64,000 bases of DNA from Alteromonas gracilis. Its GTDB lineage: Bacteria > Pseudomonadota > Gammaproteobacteria > Enterobacterales > Alteromonadaceae. Below, one piece after another: positions 44,671 to 53,993 of this stretch. Position 1 is the first letter of the stretch; every line of letters starts with the position of its first letter. The DNA is taken from contig NZ_PVNO01000027.1 of assembly GCF_002993325.1 (NCBI RefSeq), positions 186,001 through 250,000 on the forward strand. Direction: 5' to 3'. Made by a program: the position numbers and the translations under genes. The notes below the pieces were generated by a model. The model was not told the DNA's origin, searched no databases, and was given only the letters and a program-made list of their open reading frames with translations.

Positions 44671-47600
44671 CTAGTCAATTGAACTACTTGGCTGAGGAGG
44701 GGCGGAGACAGTATTGTCGCTGCCATCAGACTTCTTCTTACGCACAATTTTGCTTTTAATAAACGTATATGGGATATGTAAATCTAGCAGAATCAGGTAT
44801 AAGCAAGGCACCAAAATTAGCGTAACCAATGTGGCATACAGAACGGCAAAACCCAATGCCGCAGCCATAGGAACAACAAACGCGGCCTGCAAGCTGGTCT
44901 CAAACATGATAGGCAATACCCCAACGAACGTGGTGATAGAGGTAAGGGTAATCGCTCTAAAACGGGCGGTACCTGCTTCTGTAACCGCTTCTCTTACGCT
45001 GTAGCCTTGCGCACGACGCTGATTCACGAAGTCCGTCATTACTAGCGAGTCATTGATTACAACCCCTGCTGCGGCAATCAGGCCGAAGTTAGACATCATA
45101 GACAGGTCTAAGCCCAGTACAAAGTGACCGAAAACTGCACCAGTAAAGCTAAAGGGTATCACCGACATGATAATGAGCGGTTGACCATAACTTTTTAACG
45201 GCACCGCTAATAATATATACACCATGATCATAGCAGCTAAGAAAAACAGTATCTGCTCATTTTGCTGCGCTTGCTGCTCTTCAATATCGCCGCCAAGCTC
45301 TGTCATTACCGATGGAAATAACTCTTTAAGCTGAGGAAGAAGTTTGTCCTTAATTTCTTCAACTATTTCATTAGGTTCAACTTTTTCTTCATCGATGTTG
45401 CCCCAAATATAAACGCTGCGGTATCCGCCCTCGCGACGAATATAGCTGATCCCAGGTTTTTCCTCTAACGCTACCACGTCGCCTAGCATAACCTCTTGTC
45501 CGCCTGGCGTAGTGATCAATGAGTACTTCAAGTCAGCGAAGCGCTCACGAGTTAATTCTGGATAGCGAACCATGACTCTCACTTCTTCGCCATTTCGAAT
45601 AACGCGCTGTGCTTCACCGCCATAAAACCCAGCACCCACTTGTGATGCAATATTAGAAAGGGTGAGGCCTAAATCATAAGCAACAGGAAGTAGCGTCATC
45701 TGTACTTCTTTACTTGGGGGGTCGATAGTAGAACTTACGTCAAACAGTCCGTCTTGCTGTTGCAGCATTTCGATGAACTTCAGACCCGCCGCATTTAATG
45801 TGTCGATGTCTGGACCAAACAGCAAATAACCAAACTCTCCGTCATCGCCGTCACCGTTTACATCATCAACGACGGTAAAGGACTTCATGCCGCTAATTTC
45901 AGGAATAGCTTCGCGCCAGCGACGGGCAAGCTCGAAAGTATCGATGGGACGATCTTCTTCGTTTACCAGAGGGGCTAAAATTCGACCTTCGGTTCTATCT
46001 TCATTAAAGGCGAGTCTATCTCTGATCATACCTTGACCAAACTCATCAATAATTTGCTCTTCAACATCTAAAATAGTTTGCTCTACGATTTTCAGTGCAT
46101 TGATGGTGGCTAAATCAGACACGTTCTCATTCATTTCTATTTTTACGCTAGGAAAATCATGAGGTACTTTGGGGTTTGGAACCATGCGAACGTAATTAGC
46201 AGCAATGAGTCCCATGCTTAGCATCAACATTGCGATAAACATCATCAATACTGCCCAGCGCCATTCAATGGCTTTGACAACGGTGCGCTTATAAGGGCCA
46301 TTTACAAATGCAAAGAAACCTCGATTAAAGCGGGCTCGCCAACTATCATGCTTAACGGGCGAAAACTTCGTGTGGGCAAGGTGGGCGGGCAAAATGAGCT
46401 TTGATTCTATTAAGCTAAACGCCAGACAGAGAATAACAACTACGGCAATGTTATAGAAAAATGCGCCTTCTGGACCACTGCTTAACGTAAACGGAGCAAA
46501 TACAGCGATTGTTGTTAAAACACCGAAGGTTGCGGGTGTTGCCACGCGTTTCGCGCCTCTTACAACATTGTCGATGCCACCACCTTTACTCTCAATTTCA
46601 GTATAGGCACTTTCCCCAATAACAATGGCGTCATCAACCACAATACCCAGTACCATGATGAAGGCAAACAGCGACAAAATATTAATACTTACGCCGAAGA
46701 TAGGCATTAACATCATTGCGCCAAGAAAGCACACGGGTAGACCGACCATCACCCACACAGCCAATCTAAAGCGAAGGAATAGGGTAAGCATAAGCGCTAC
46801 AAGAATAGAGCCTTGAACGAGGTTTGACAGCATCATGTCCAAGCGCGCGTTTAGGTAATAGGTCATATCCACTAAAACTTCTAAACTGACGCCCTGAGGG
46901 AGGGTTTCGTTTTTCTGTTCAATATAGGTCTTAACCGTTTCTGCAACGGGAATGGTGTTTTGGGTTTTTGTTGCTTTAACGGCGATGTAAATGGCGTTCA
47001 TGCCGTTGTATTTAAAGTAGCGTTCACCCTCAACGAAGCCGTCGTTAATATAAGCAACATCACCTAGCGTGACCTTAGCGCCGCCTGCGCCAATCTTAAT
47101 GGGAATTTGTTTAAATTCATCGCCGCTGTAATACTGGTTCTCAACTCGCACCGACACAATACCAGCATTGGTTCTAAGCTGACCTGCGGAAATATTGGCT
47201 GAATAACTATTAATAGCCTGAGTAATATCGCCAATTGTTAACCCATATTTTCTGAGCGTATCGGGTTTAATTTCAATGGCAATTTCATCATCGGGCGTAT
47301 TGGCTTCAACTAAGGAAATGGAGCCTAGCTGCAACAGCTCATCTTCAACTTCTTTAGCCAGTACTTTCAGTTCAGCCAGCGGTAAATCACCTACAATAGG
47401 CATTTCGATAACTTGCTGTTGAAACTCAACTTGCGACACGTTCACAGGCTCCATTCCGGCTGGGAAGGTGGCAATGCTGTCCACGCGCAGTTTTACCTTG
47501 TCGAGTACATCGGTAAGTTCAGCTTTAGTATCAATTTCTAACGTGACCGCACCACCACCGCGAAATGCTCTTGATACGATGCGTTTAATTTCGGTGATAT

Positions 47601-47841
47601 CCTTAACTGCTTCCTCAACCTTGATGAAAATACTTTCTTCAATTTCTTGAGGAGAGGCGCCAGGATAGTTTGCCTCAACGGTAATATAGTTGATTTCGAT
47701 GTTGGGAAACATCTGGCGCTGGATAGTAAAGTAGCTAGCTATCCCCATCACAATGATGAAGAACATGAGTAAGTTGGCGGCGACGGAGTTTCTCGCGAAC
47801 CAGGCTAAAATACCGCTTTGCGTGTTATTATGATTTTCCAT
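44671..47841 (-). CDS. RND efflux pump inner-membrane transporter (second system)
   Basis: This 1056-residue AcrB-family exporter has the standard layout: helix 1 at about 19-40, periplasmic porter loop, helix cluster from about 340, second loop, and C-terminal helices. Helix 4 reads FIMVLGIVVDDAIVIGE with the canonical Asp-Asp pair. Porter motifs YPGASPQEIEESIFIKVEEAV and VMLGDVVALEEKPGISYIRREGGYR are typical. An aaggag site precedes the ATG. It is downstream of its adaptor gene by nine bases. No outer-membrane channel or regulator is adjacent. It ends in a Pro/Ser-rich cytosolic tail. Substrate unknown. Confidence 0.92.
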   Translation of the reverse strand: MENHNNTQSGILAWFARNSVAANLLMFFIIVMGIASYFTIQRQMFPNIEINYITVEANYPGASPQEIEESIFIKVEEAVKDITEIKRIVSRAFRGGGAVTLEIDTKAELTDVLDKVKLRVDSIATFPAGMEPVNVSQVEFQQQVIEMPIVGDLPLAELKVLAKEVEDELLQLGSISLVEANTPDDEIAIEIKPDTLRKYGLTIGDITQAINSYSANISAGQLRTNAGIVSVRVENQYYSGDEFKQIPIKIGAGGAKVTLGDVAYINDGFVEGERYFKYNGMNAIYIAVKATKTQNTIPVAETVKTYIEQKNETLPQGVSLEVLVDMTYYLNARLDMMLSNLVQGSILVALMLTLFLRFRLAVWVMVGLPVCFLGAMMLMPIFGVSINILSLFAFIMVLGIVVDDAIVIGESAYTEIESKGGGIDNVVRGAKRVATPATFGVLTTIAVFAPFTLSSGPEGAFFYNIAVVVILCLAFSLIESKLILPAHLAHTKFSPVKHDSWRARFNRGFFAFVNGPYKRTVVKAIEWRWAVLMMFIAMLMLSMGLIAANYVRMVPNPKVPHDFPSVKIEMNENVSDLATINALKIVEQTILDVEEQIIDEFGQGMIRDRLAFNEDRTEGRILAPLVNEEDRPIDTFELARRWREAIPEISGMKSFTVVDDVNGDGDDGEFGYLLFGPDIDTLNAAGLKFIEMLQQQDGLFDVSSTIDPPSKEVQMTLLPVAYDLGLTLSNIASQVGAGFYGGEAQRVIRNGEEVRVMVRYPELTRERFADLKYSLITTPGGQEVMLGDVVALEEKPGISYIRREGGYRSVYIWGNIDEEKVEPNEIVEEIKDKLLPQLKELFPSVMTELGGDIEEQQAQQNEQILFFLAAMIMVYILLAVPLKSYGQPLIIMSVIPFSFTGAVFGHFVLGLDLSMMSNFGLIAAAGVVINDSLVMTDFVNQRRAQGYSVREAVTEAGTARFRAITLTSITTFVGVLPIMFETSLQAAFVVPMAAALGFAVLYATLVTLILVPCLYLILLDLHIPYTFIKSKIVRKKKSDGSDNTVSAPPQPSSSID

Positions 47842-47850
47842 GACAGCTCC

Positions 47851-48999
47851 TTAATTTGCGTTAGCCGTCACAAGTTCATTAGTCGTTTCGATCACCCTAA
47901 CCGGCATTCCGTTTTGTGGATATTCGGGTAAACTCATCACTACTTTCTTCGCGTTAAAATCACCTTGAATAAGAAAGTCGCCGTTCTCTTCCCGAACAAC
48001 CTTTACTTTGTGTGATTTAAGTCTGTCTTCATCATCAAGCGTCCAAATCAAGCGATTGGTGATAAGTTCTTGGGGTATGCGATATACATCACTAAGCGTC
48101 TTGCCTTCAAAAGCAATAGTGCTATATGAGCCAAACTTTATGATGGGTTTTGACGTGTTTATTGCGTATGGATCTTCTATGCGTGCAACGAAATAACTCA
48201 TACGGGTTGTGTTGTCTACCACGCCCGTATCTCGGTGGATAGTGCCCTTAACAGTAGCGCCCTCGATATCGTCTACTTCGATAGCAATTTCGCTGCCTAT
48301 AGTATTATCAGCTAAGAATACGCGGTCGAAGCCAGCTATTGGGAAAGTGACCTCGGCATACTCAATATTGTTTATAACCGCAACGGGGGTGCCTTGGGTC
48401 ACGTAGTCGCCGGTACTGATATTTCTACTTACCACTAACGCATCGTAAGGGGCTTTAACCTTACAGTTTTCAAGGTCGCGCCTTGCTATTTTAAGTTGTG
48501 CTTCTGCGGATTTAAGCGCTGCCTTTGCGCTCATGACTTGAGGTTTGCGAAGGTAAAGGTCTGTAACCCGAGCATTGGGCATCGTTTTCGCTTCCTTTGC
48601 TGCTACATCGGCTTGCGCTTGCTCTTGAATGAGTTGAGCCTGCGCACTGGCTAAGTTAGCTTCGGCCATCAATAGGGCTGCTTCATAGGCATCGGCTTCT
48701 ATTTCAAAAAGCGTTTCACCGCGTCTCACCAATCCGCCGCTAACGAACTTGGGGTTCCATCGCTGAACTTCACCCGATACTTGCGCTGCAAGATTAGTCG
48801 TTTCAAGAGGCATTATCTCGCCATAAGAGGTTAGCTGAATCCGTACATCCTCTGGCGATAAAGCTTCAATTGTTACAGTGGGGCGAGTGTCTACTTCTTC
48901 TGTTATCGCAGAGTCAGACGCTGAGGCCTCAATTCCTTTCATACCCATATAGCCAACCAGTAAAACACCAATAGGCAATGCAACCTTCATCCATTTCAT
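47851..48999 (-). CDS. RND periplasmic adaptor (second system)
   Basis: This 382-residue membrane fusion protein has one N-terminal membrane anchor (VALPIGVLLVGYMGM), not a lipobox, unlike the adaptor of the first RND operon. It has lipoyl-like halves (LAAQVSGEVQRWNPKFVSGGLVRRGETLFEIE and VKAPYDALVVSRNISTGDYVTQG), a helical hairpin rich in Ala/Gln/Glu (ALLMAEANLASAQAQLIQEQAQ) and a barrel domain. It is the first gene of a two-gene operon. The upstream 118 bases hold its promoter; no regulator gene is adjacent. Confidence 0.9.
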   Translation of the reverse strand: MKWMKVALPIGVLLVGYMGMKGIEASASDSAITEEVDTRPTVTIEALSPEDVRIQLTSYGEIMPLETTNLAAQVSGEVQRWNPKFVSGGLVRRGETLFEIEADAYEAALLMAEANLASAQAQLIQEQAQADVAAKEAKTMPNARVTDLYLRKPQVMSAKAALKSAEAQLKIARRDLENCKVKAPYDALVVSRNISTGDYVTQGTPVAVINNIEYAEVTFPIAGFDRVFLADNTIGSEIAIEVDDIEGATVKGTIHRDTGVVDNTTRMSYFVARIEDPYAINTSKPIIKFGSYSTIAFEGKTLSDVYRIPQELITNRLIWTLDDEDRLKSHKVKVVREENGDFLIQGDFNAKKVVMSLPEYPQNGMPVRVIETTNELVTANAN

Positions 49000-49117
49000 A
49001 GCTAAATCTACTTTTAAAGCGAATACTTCATATAGTGTATCGCTAAAGTGTTTCAGGAATACAGCGCAAATGTAACTAAACGTGAGTCAATTTAGTGTAA
49101 AGATTAAAGGTCGTGCG

Positions 49118-50245
49118 TTAAAACGAAGTGCGTTGCTCCGAAAGGGGAGGGGAGTTGAGGGTAGAAATGGCACAAACTTGGTCTCTACCGTTATCTTTAG
49201 CGTGGTATAACGCTTTGTCAGCACATCGTATAGCGCAGGAAATATCGATATCCGGCGTCACTTCACTTACGCCAAAGCTGCTCGTTACGTGAAATTCACG
49301 ACCGTTGATATTAAGCGGTGCTTGATTCAATGTTTCTCTTATTTGTTCAAGCGCCTCCACAGCACCCGCCTCATCAGTATCATTAAAGATAAACATAAAC
49401 TCTTCACCGCCCCACCGCGCCAATATATCTTGCGTGCGTAGGCGTGTGGTAAACACTTTCGATATCTGTACCAGTACTTCGTCGCCTTGTTCGTGACCTA
49501 ACGTATCGTTAATGCTTTTAAAGCGGTCAATATCGGCGATGGCAATTGAGAACTTGCTCTTATTACGCACAATTCTGGCGTATTCGCGCTCAAGACACTG
49601 CTGTGCACCGCGCCTGTTCAATAACTGAGTAAGATGGTCGTGTTTTGCCTGGCGCTCAAATTGTTCGCTTAAATACAGTGCAGTATCGTAACTTTTTTGG
49701 CGGCTATACTCGTAAAACGCAGATAAAAAGGAGACTGTCATAAACGAATAGAGCAGCCTTGTCTTAAACGCATAGGTATATTGGGTGACCAGTATAGCTT
49801 CATCGAATCCGAACATGACGATTGCGCTCACTACGGTAAACGCAATAAGTGAGAATAATCCGCGAATAAACCCAGCAAAAAACATGGTGACAGGTGGAAC
49901 TAAATATATCCACAAAGGCCCTGTGTTATCTTTACCGCCCGTTATGAGTAGCAATAACGTGAGGACCATTAGGCAGAGGATTAATAAAGTTATGGAGGCC
50001 GTGCGCGCGCGTGGCGTTGCGACACGTACCTGCAATCGCTGAGATATGGCGAAGACAACGCTTGCGGTGAAAAGAGTTGTTGAAAGGGGATACTCTGCCG
50101 CGAAGAACGCTCGACACCCCAGAAGAAACGTAATAGACATCCCCACAGCTGAGAACAAGTTGACAACCATGATCCGTCTATTGGTTTCGTCTTTGTAGTG
50201 ACGACTTACACCGCTAAATACATATTGCTTTAAAGCACTAAGCAT
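49118..50245 (-). CDS. Membrane diguanylate cyclase, last gene of the pqi operon
   Basis: This 375-residue protein makes cyclic di-GMP. The first 180 residues hold about six predicted membrane helices (MVVNLFSAVGMSITFLLGC, LSTTLFTASVVFAI, ASITLLILCLMVLTLLLLI and others). A GGDEF-type domain with GGEEF follows at about 285, with RTQD five residues before it as an intact inhibitory site. The catalytic residues are normal. It starts 12 bases after the pqiC stop on the same strand, so it is probably co-transcribed with pqiABC, an arrangement that is not standard. What the membrane part senses is unknown. Confidence 0.87.
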   Translation of the reverse strand: MLSALKQYVFSGVSRHYKDETNRRIMVVNLFSAVGMSITFLLGCRAFFAAEYPLSTTLFTASVVFAISQRLQVRVATPRARTASITLLILCLMVLTLLLLITGGKDNTGPLWIYLVPPVTMFFAGFIRGLFSLIAFTVVSAIVMFGFDEAILVTQYTYAFKTRLLYSFMTVSFLSAFYEYSRQKSYDTALYLSEQFERQAKHDHLTQLLNRRGAQQCLEREYARIVRNKSKFSIAIADIDRFKSINDTLGHEQGDEVLVQISKVFTTRLRTQDILARWGGEEFMFIFNDTDEAGAVEALEQIRETLNQAPLNINGREFHVTSSFGVSEVTPDIDISCAIRCADKALYHAKDNGRDQVCAISTLNSPPLSEQRTSF

Positions 50246-50257
50246 AATTGTAAAATT

Positions 50258-50857
50258 CTAAAGGTTCCGTTCAAGGTGTTGAGCCAACTGGGTAACCGTG
50301 TTTCTCATGGCTTTAATACTTGATGAAAATCCATCGCTGTCTAATGACGCCTTAAATTTAAAGGGGTGAATAGAAGTGCCGTCCGTTGTGCTGCTGATCG
50401 TATATTGTCCTGACAACACAACCTCGCCCTCATAGGTACTAATAAAATCGCCGATATGCAACGATACGTGCGTTGACTCTTCCTTGGAATACTGGTCCCC
50501 GCGATTAAGTGAAATGTGTTTATCGGCCAGTGCGCTTGAGAGCACTTTCGTCAACCCTTCTTCGACAGGCTCAGCCCACAAATGACTAGTTGAAATGTGA
50601 AGATTAGTGTCACTTGTTTGATACACCAACCCCCTGTGCTTTAAATAGTCAGGAAGGGTTATTTTATCTAAAACAATGATTTGTTTGGCAGCGCTTTGCT
50701 TTAAAGGCATGCTATCGGTTGAATGAAGTAAGTAATAATTAAGTGAAGTCGGCGCCGACGTACATCCCTGTATTAACAGAAATGAAACTACTAATATACT
50801 GACTTGCGACGCTTTATTTCTTAAAAATGCCAAGCCCGTTATAAACTGCATTATCAT
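50258..50857 (-). CDS. pqiC: PqiC outer-membrane lipoprotein
   Basis: PqiC is the lipoprotein of the Pqi lipid-transport system. It has a lipobox (LIQGC) near residue 32 from the chosen start and a periplasmic domain with IIVLDKITLPDYLKHRGLVYQT, SHLWAEPVEEGLTKVLSSAL, and VVLSGQYTI, which match PqiC/DUF330. I place the start at ATG 50857, which follows aaggat by about ten bases; the frame is open to 50929 with other ATGs. It has 199 residues (E. coli 187). It is separated from pqiB by about 190 bases, so it may have its own promoter. Confidence 0.85.
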   Translation of the reverse strand: MIMQFITGLAFLRNKASQVSILVVSFLLIQGCTSAPTSLNYYLLHSTDSMPLKQSAAKQIIVLDKITLPDYLKHRGLVYQTSDTNLHISTSHLWAEPVEEGLTKVLSSALADKHISLNRGDQYSKEESTHVSLHIGDFISTYEGEVVLSGQYTISSTTDGTSIHPFKFKASLDSDGFSSSIKAMRNTVTQLAQHLERNL

Positions 50858-51051
50858 TTGTTTTGAATCCTTCATCCTTGATGGGCGGATGTAATCGTAA
50901 TAATTTACACTGTTCTTACAAACTTTCACATTAGACTATAGCGCAATCAAATATAGGCATGCTGTGAATGTTAGTAACTTTGAGTGTTTTTTAAACACTT
51001 TTCATGCCGGATAAGTTTTAAAAATTTCCAAACTTTATAAAACGAGCATCA

Positions 51052-52704
51052 CTAATTTTTAGCTTTAGGCTGAATGTCTGCTTCGCTTTCCTGTGAAAAA
51101 ATCAAGCTACTAGGCGATTGATTGAGTTTTAATAAAAGTGGCTGCATATTTCTCATTGTTTCTTGAAGTGCATCCACTGTCTCTTTAATCTCTGATTGAT
51201 TGAAGCCACCTTCACTGTAGTTTTTGAGCAGTCCATCAAGGCTAACAAGAACTTGGTTGAGGTTACTGTTGAGTGCTTTGGCATCAATGTCAGCGATGAG
51301 AACATCGAAATCATCACTTGCGGTCTCTACAGACTCGGCAGCAAGGCGCATGTCTTCAACCGCAAGCTGCACATTTTCCACCATCTCTTTAAGTGGAAGC
51401 TGGTTTATTTTGTCGAGTATTGCGTCGGCTTTTTGCGTTAGCTGTGTGAATTCATTGCTCACAGTGGGGATAACTTCATAGCCGTTGATAACGTCAATTT
51501 TGCCACTGCTACCTGCATCTGGTACGTGCTGTAAATCCACATATAGGCCGCCGGTCAGGATATTACCCATACGCAATGAGGCCCTAAGATCTCTATTAAG
51601 CCAATTTCTAATGGTTTGCTTGATGGCGCTGAGCCCTTCTTCCGTATCGGGCTGTCGTGCTTTTCCAGGGTAAATATTGATAAGAACAGGTATTGGGTAG
51701 TCACGTTCAAGGATGTTCCCTTCAACTGCAGGGAAAGAATTTATTGCTGTGACGTTACCAATTTCAATGCCACGGTATTCAACGGGGGCGCCAACCGTTA
51801 AGCCCCGAACACTTTCGTCGATAAGCAACAAGTACTCTGCCGCCACTTTGTAGCGCGCGTCAGAGGCTGAGGCACTGTCTCCATAAATGGTAAAGAACGC
51901 GTTATCGAGTACTTGCTCACCTTTTGGTACGCCTTCTGGAATGCCGAAAGTGATGCCGTTGGCCAGAAGTGTTTCTAAACTGCCGGTTTCAACGCTAACA
52001 CCGTTCGATTCAAGTAATAATTTAACGCCGCTGACGTCCCAAAAACGGGTCGTGTTGGTAATTAGCTTATGATATGGCGCTTCAATAAAGGCATCGTAAT
52101 ACACTACACGCTCTTCGATATTGAAAGTGGCGTCTTCAAATTCACCTACTTTGAAACCCTTATAGATAATAGGGTCGCCAGGCTTATAAGCGAACTCATC
52201 GTCGCTTTTTAGCATAACATGTAGACCGGGCGTCCCTGGTGGGGTAACAGGGGGGCGCTCAAGCGCTTTGAAGTTTAGTTGCTCTTTGCCCTTGTCGTTT
52301 GCCGACATGGCAATGTAACTGCCGGATAATAGAGTGTTGAGCCCTGATACCTCAGAAAAGCTGATACGCGGGGCAACAACCCAGAACTTTGCATGTTCGT
52401 TGAGTAGATGAGCCGCACTCGCATCAATTCTGGCTGTAACGAGCACACCATCTAAATCGGGCTTCAAGGTTATTTTTTTGACCTGACCAACGTCTAAATC
52501 TCTTACTTTAATTGGGGTCTTATTAATCTCAATACCGGCAGCAGAGTGAAGCTCAATCGTAATAAGCGGGCCCTGATTCTTCCACTGGTAATACACCATC
52601 CAGCCGCCAATAATGATCACCAAAATAGGAATAATCCAAATGCGAGAGACTGATGAAGTTGGTTTCACCCTCGCTTCGTTTATATTCGGATCGTTTGCGG
52701 TCAT
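51052..52704 (-). CDS. pqiB: PqiB, three-MCE-domain membrane protein
   Basis: PqiB forms a periplasmic tube for lipid movement between the membranes. One N-terminal membrane helix (WIIPILVIIIGGWMVYYQW) is followed by three MCE domains, starting near TIELHSAAGIEINKTPIKVRDLDVG, GLHVMLKSDDEFAYKPGDPIIYKGFKVG and YLLLIDESVRGLTVGAPVEYRGIEIG, then a long C-terminal helical region that forms the needle. It has 549 residues (E. coli 546). Start ATG 52704 overlaps the pqiA stop by four bases; the longer frame from 52785 lies inside pqiA and is rejected. Lipid transport is inferred from the family. Confidence 0.92.
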   Translation of the reverse strand: MTANDPNINEARVKPTSSVSRIWIIPILVIIIGGWMVYYQWKNQGPLITIELHSAAGIEINKTPIKVRDLDVGQVKKITLKPDLDGVLVTARIDASAAHLLNEHAKFWVVAPRISFSEVSGLNTLLSGSYIAMSANDKGKEQLNFKALERPPVTPPGTPGLHVMLKSDDEFAYKPGDPIIYKGFKVGEFEDATFNIEERVVYYDAFIEAPYHKLITNTTRFWDVSGVKLLLESNGVSVETGSLETLLANGITFGIPEGVPKGEQVLDNAFFTIYGDSASASDARYKVAAEYLLLIDESVRGLTVGAPVEYRGIEIGNVTAINSFPAVEGNILERDYPIPVLINIYPGKARQPDTEEGLSAIKQTIRNWLNRDLRASLRMGNILTGGLYVDLQHVPDAGSSGKIDVINGYEVIPTVSNEFTQLTQKADAILDKINQLPLKEMVENVQLAVEDMRLAAESVETASDDFDVLIADIDAKALNSNLNQVLVSLDGLLKNYSEGGFNQSEIKETVDALQETMRNMQPLLLKLNQSPSSLIFSQESEADIQPKAKN

Positions 52705-53843
52705 GATAATTGCTTCCACTGCTGCCAAATTAGCCGAGAATCGAACGTCATCGCGGCTATCATTGTTACAAATACTACGGCACAAAAGGCGAGAGCCGCT
52801 TGGCCTGGATAAATTGACATGGTGTTGCCCATTTGAATGAGGGATACCAGTACTGCCACAACAAAAACGTCTATCATCGACCAGCGACCTATAGCTTCGG
52901 TGATGCGGTAATAACGTATACGTAATTGTTTCGATGTGGTTTTCTCGCGCTGCACGGAAAAGTTAAGCCAGGCAAGAATAATAATCTTTGCCACAGGCAC
53001 AATGACACTAGCAACGAGAATAATAATGGCTACGGGATACGAACCCGATTCCCAAAGTGAGATGACCCCACCGATAATTGTATTAGGTGTTTCCTCTCCA
53101 AAAAATTCAGTATACATAATTGGAAGTAGGTTGGCAGGGATATATAAAATGCAGGCGGTAAGCAATAGGGCCCACGTGCGCTGAATACTCGCTTTCGCCT
53201 GCGCTTCGCACAAGGGTTTGGGTTGTGGTGGCACACCTTGTGACAACCACATTGCATAGCGGGTGGCATCAAACTGAGATATACAGAGTGCAGTAAAAGC
53301 AGAAAAACCGATGAAGGCATAGAATGAAAGCCCAATGGACACGTCGGCAAGCTCAGTAATTTTGATAAGACTAACTAATGTACCAACTAGAAATATTTCA
53401 GCCATGCTCCAAGGCAATAGCGCTTTTACAAGCTGTAGCAACCTAGGTAAATAAAACGGCCGGCGATTTTGAATTTGAGCCAAAGATAGTAGAAGCATTC
53501 CAGCTAGCACCATACCCGGTAACAAAAGGGTGGCCAAGCTAGTGATAATAGCAAGCGATAGGTAATCGTTTTCAACGAGTATGGTAATGCCGGTCGGTAG
53601 GTCAATGCTGTGCTTTTGCCCGCTAGCTTTAAACGTTAGAAAATTAAACGGCAGTGATAACAGTAAAAAAATGAGAGCGCTGGTGGTGTAGGCTAACAAC
53701 TTTTCGCTTGCGCCATTTCGATAAGATAATAGCGTATGATTGCATACTGGGCACACCGCCCGTTGCCTATGTGCCAGCAAAGGTATGTGCACTTGAGTAT
53801 GGCATTGCTCACAAACTATAGATAATGTATTAGATTCAGCCAT
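52701..53843 (-). CDS. pqiA: PqiA inner-membrane protein
   Basis: PqiA is the polytopic inner-membrane partner of PqiB. It starts with a zinc-ribbon-like motif with C11, C14, C31 and C34, then two PqiA domains with eight or so membrane helices (LAYTTSALIFLLLSLPFNFL, IITSLATLLLPGMVLAGMLL, LLTACILYIPANLLPIMY, IIGGVISLWESGSYPVAIIILVASV). The second half lacks a second Cys cluster, unlike some homologues. It has 380 residues (E. coli 417). It is first in pqiABC and is divergent from the membrane-protein gene at 53994. E. coli pqiA responds to paraquat through SoxRS; no SoxS site was looked for in detail. Confidence 0.91.
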   Translation of the reverse strand: MAESNTLSIVCEQCHTQVHIPLLAHRQRAVCPVCNHTLLSYRNGASEKLLAYTTSALIFLLLSLPFNFLTFKASGQKHSIDLPTGITILVENDYLSLAIITSLATLLLPGMVLAGMLLLSLAQIQNRRPFYLPRLLQLVKALLPWSMAEIFLVGTLVSLIKITELADVSIGLSFYAFIGFSAFTALCISQFDATRYAMWLSQGVPPQPKPLCEAQAKASIQRTWALLLTACILYIPANLLPIMYTEFFGEETPNTIIGGVISLWESGSYPVAIIILVASVIVPVAKIIILAWLNFSVQREKTTSKQLRIRYYRITEAIGRWSMIDVFVVAVLVSLIQMGNTMSIYPGQAALAFCAVVFVTMIAAMTFDSRLIWQQWKQLS

Positions 53844-53993
53844 AAGGTTTTTGCAAACTGCTTCAGTATGCTAACAAGCAGTCTATAGATATAACCTGTT
53901 GATTTTTGGAATCAACAGAATAACGCATTGCGAGCATGTCGGGAAGTAAAGCCAGTCGTGTTTAGAAGTATAACAATAACAATTGACGATTAA

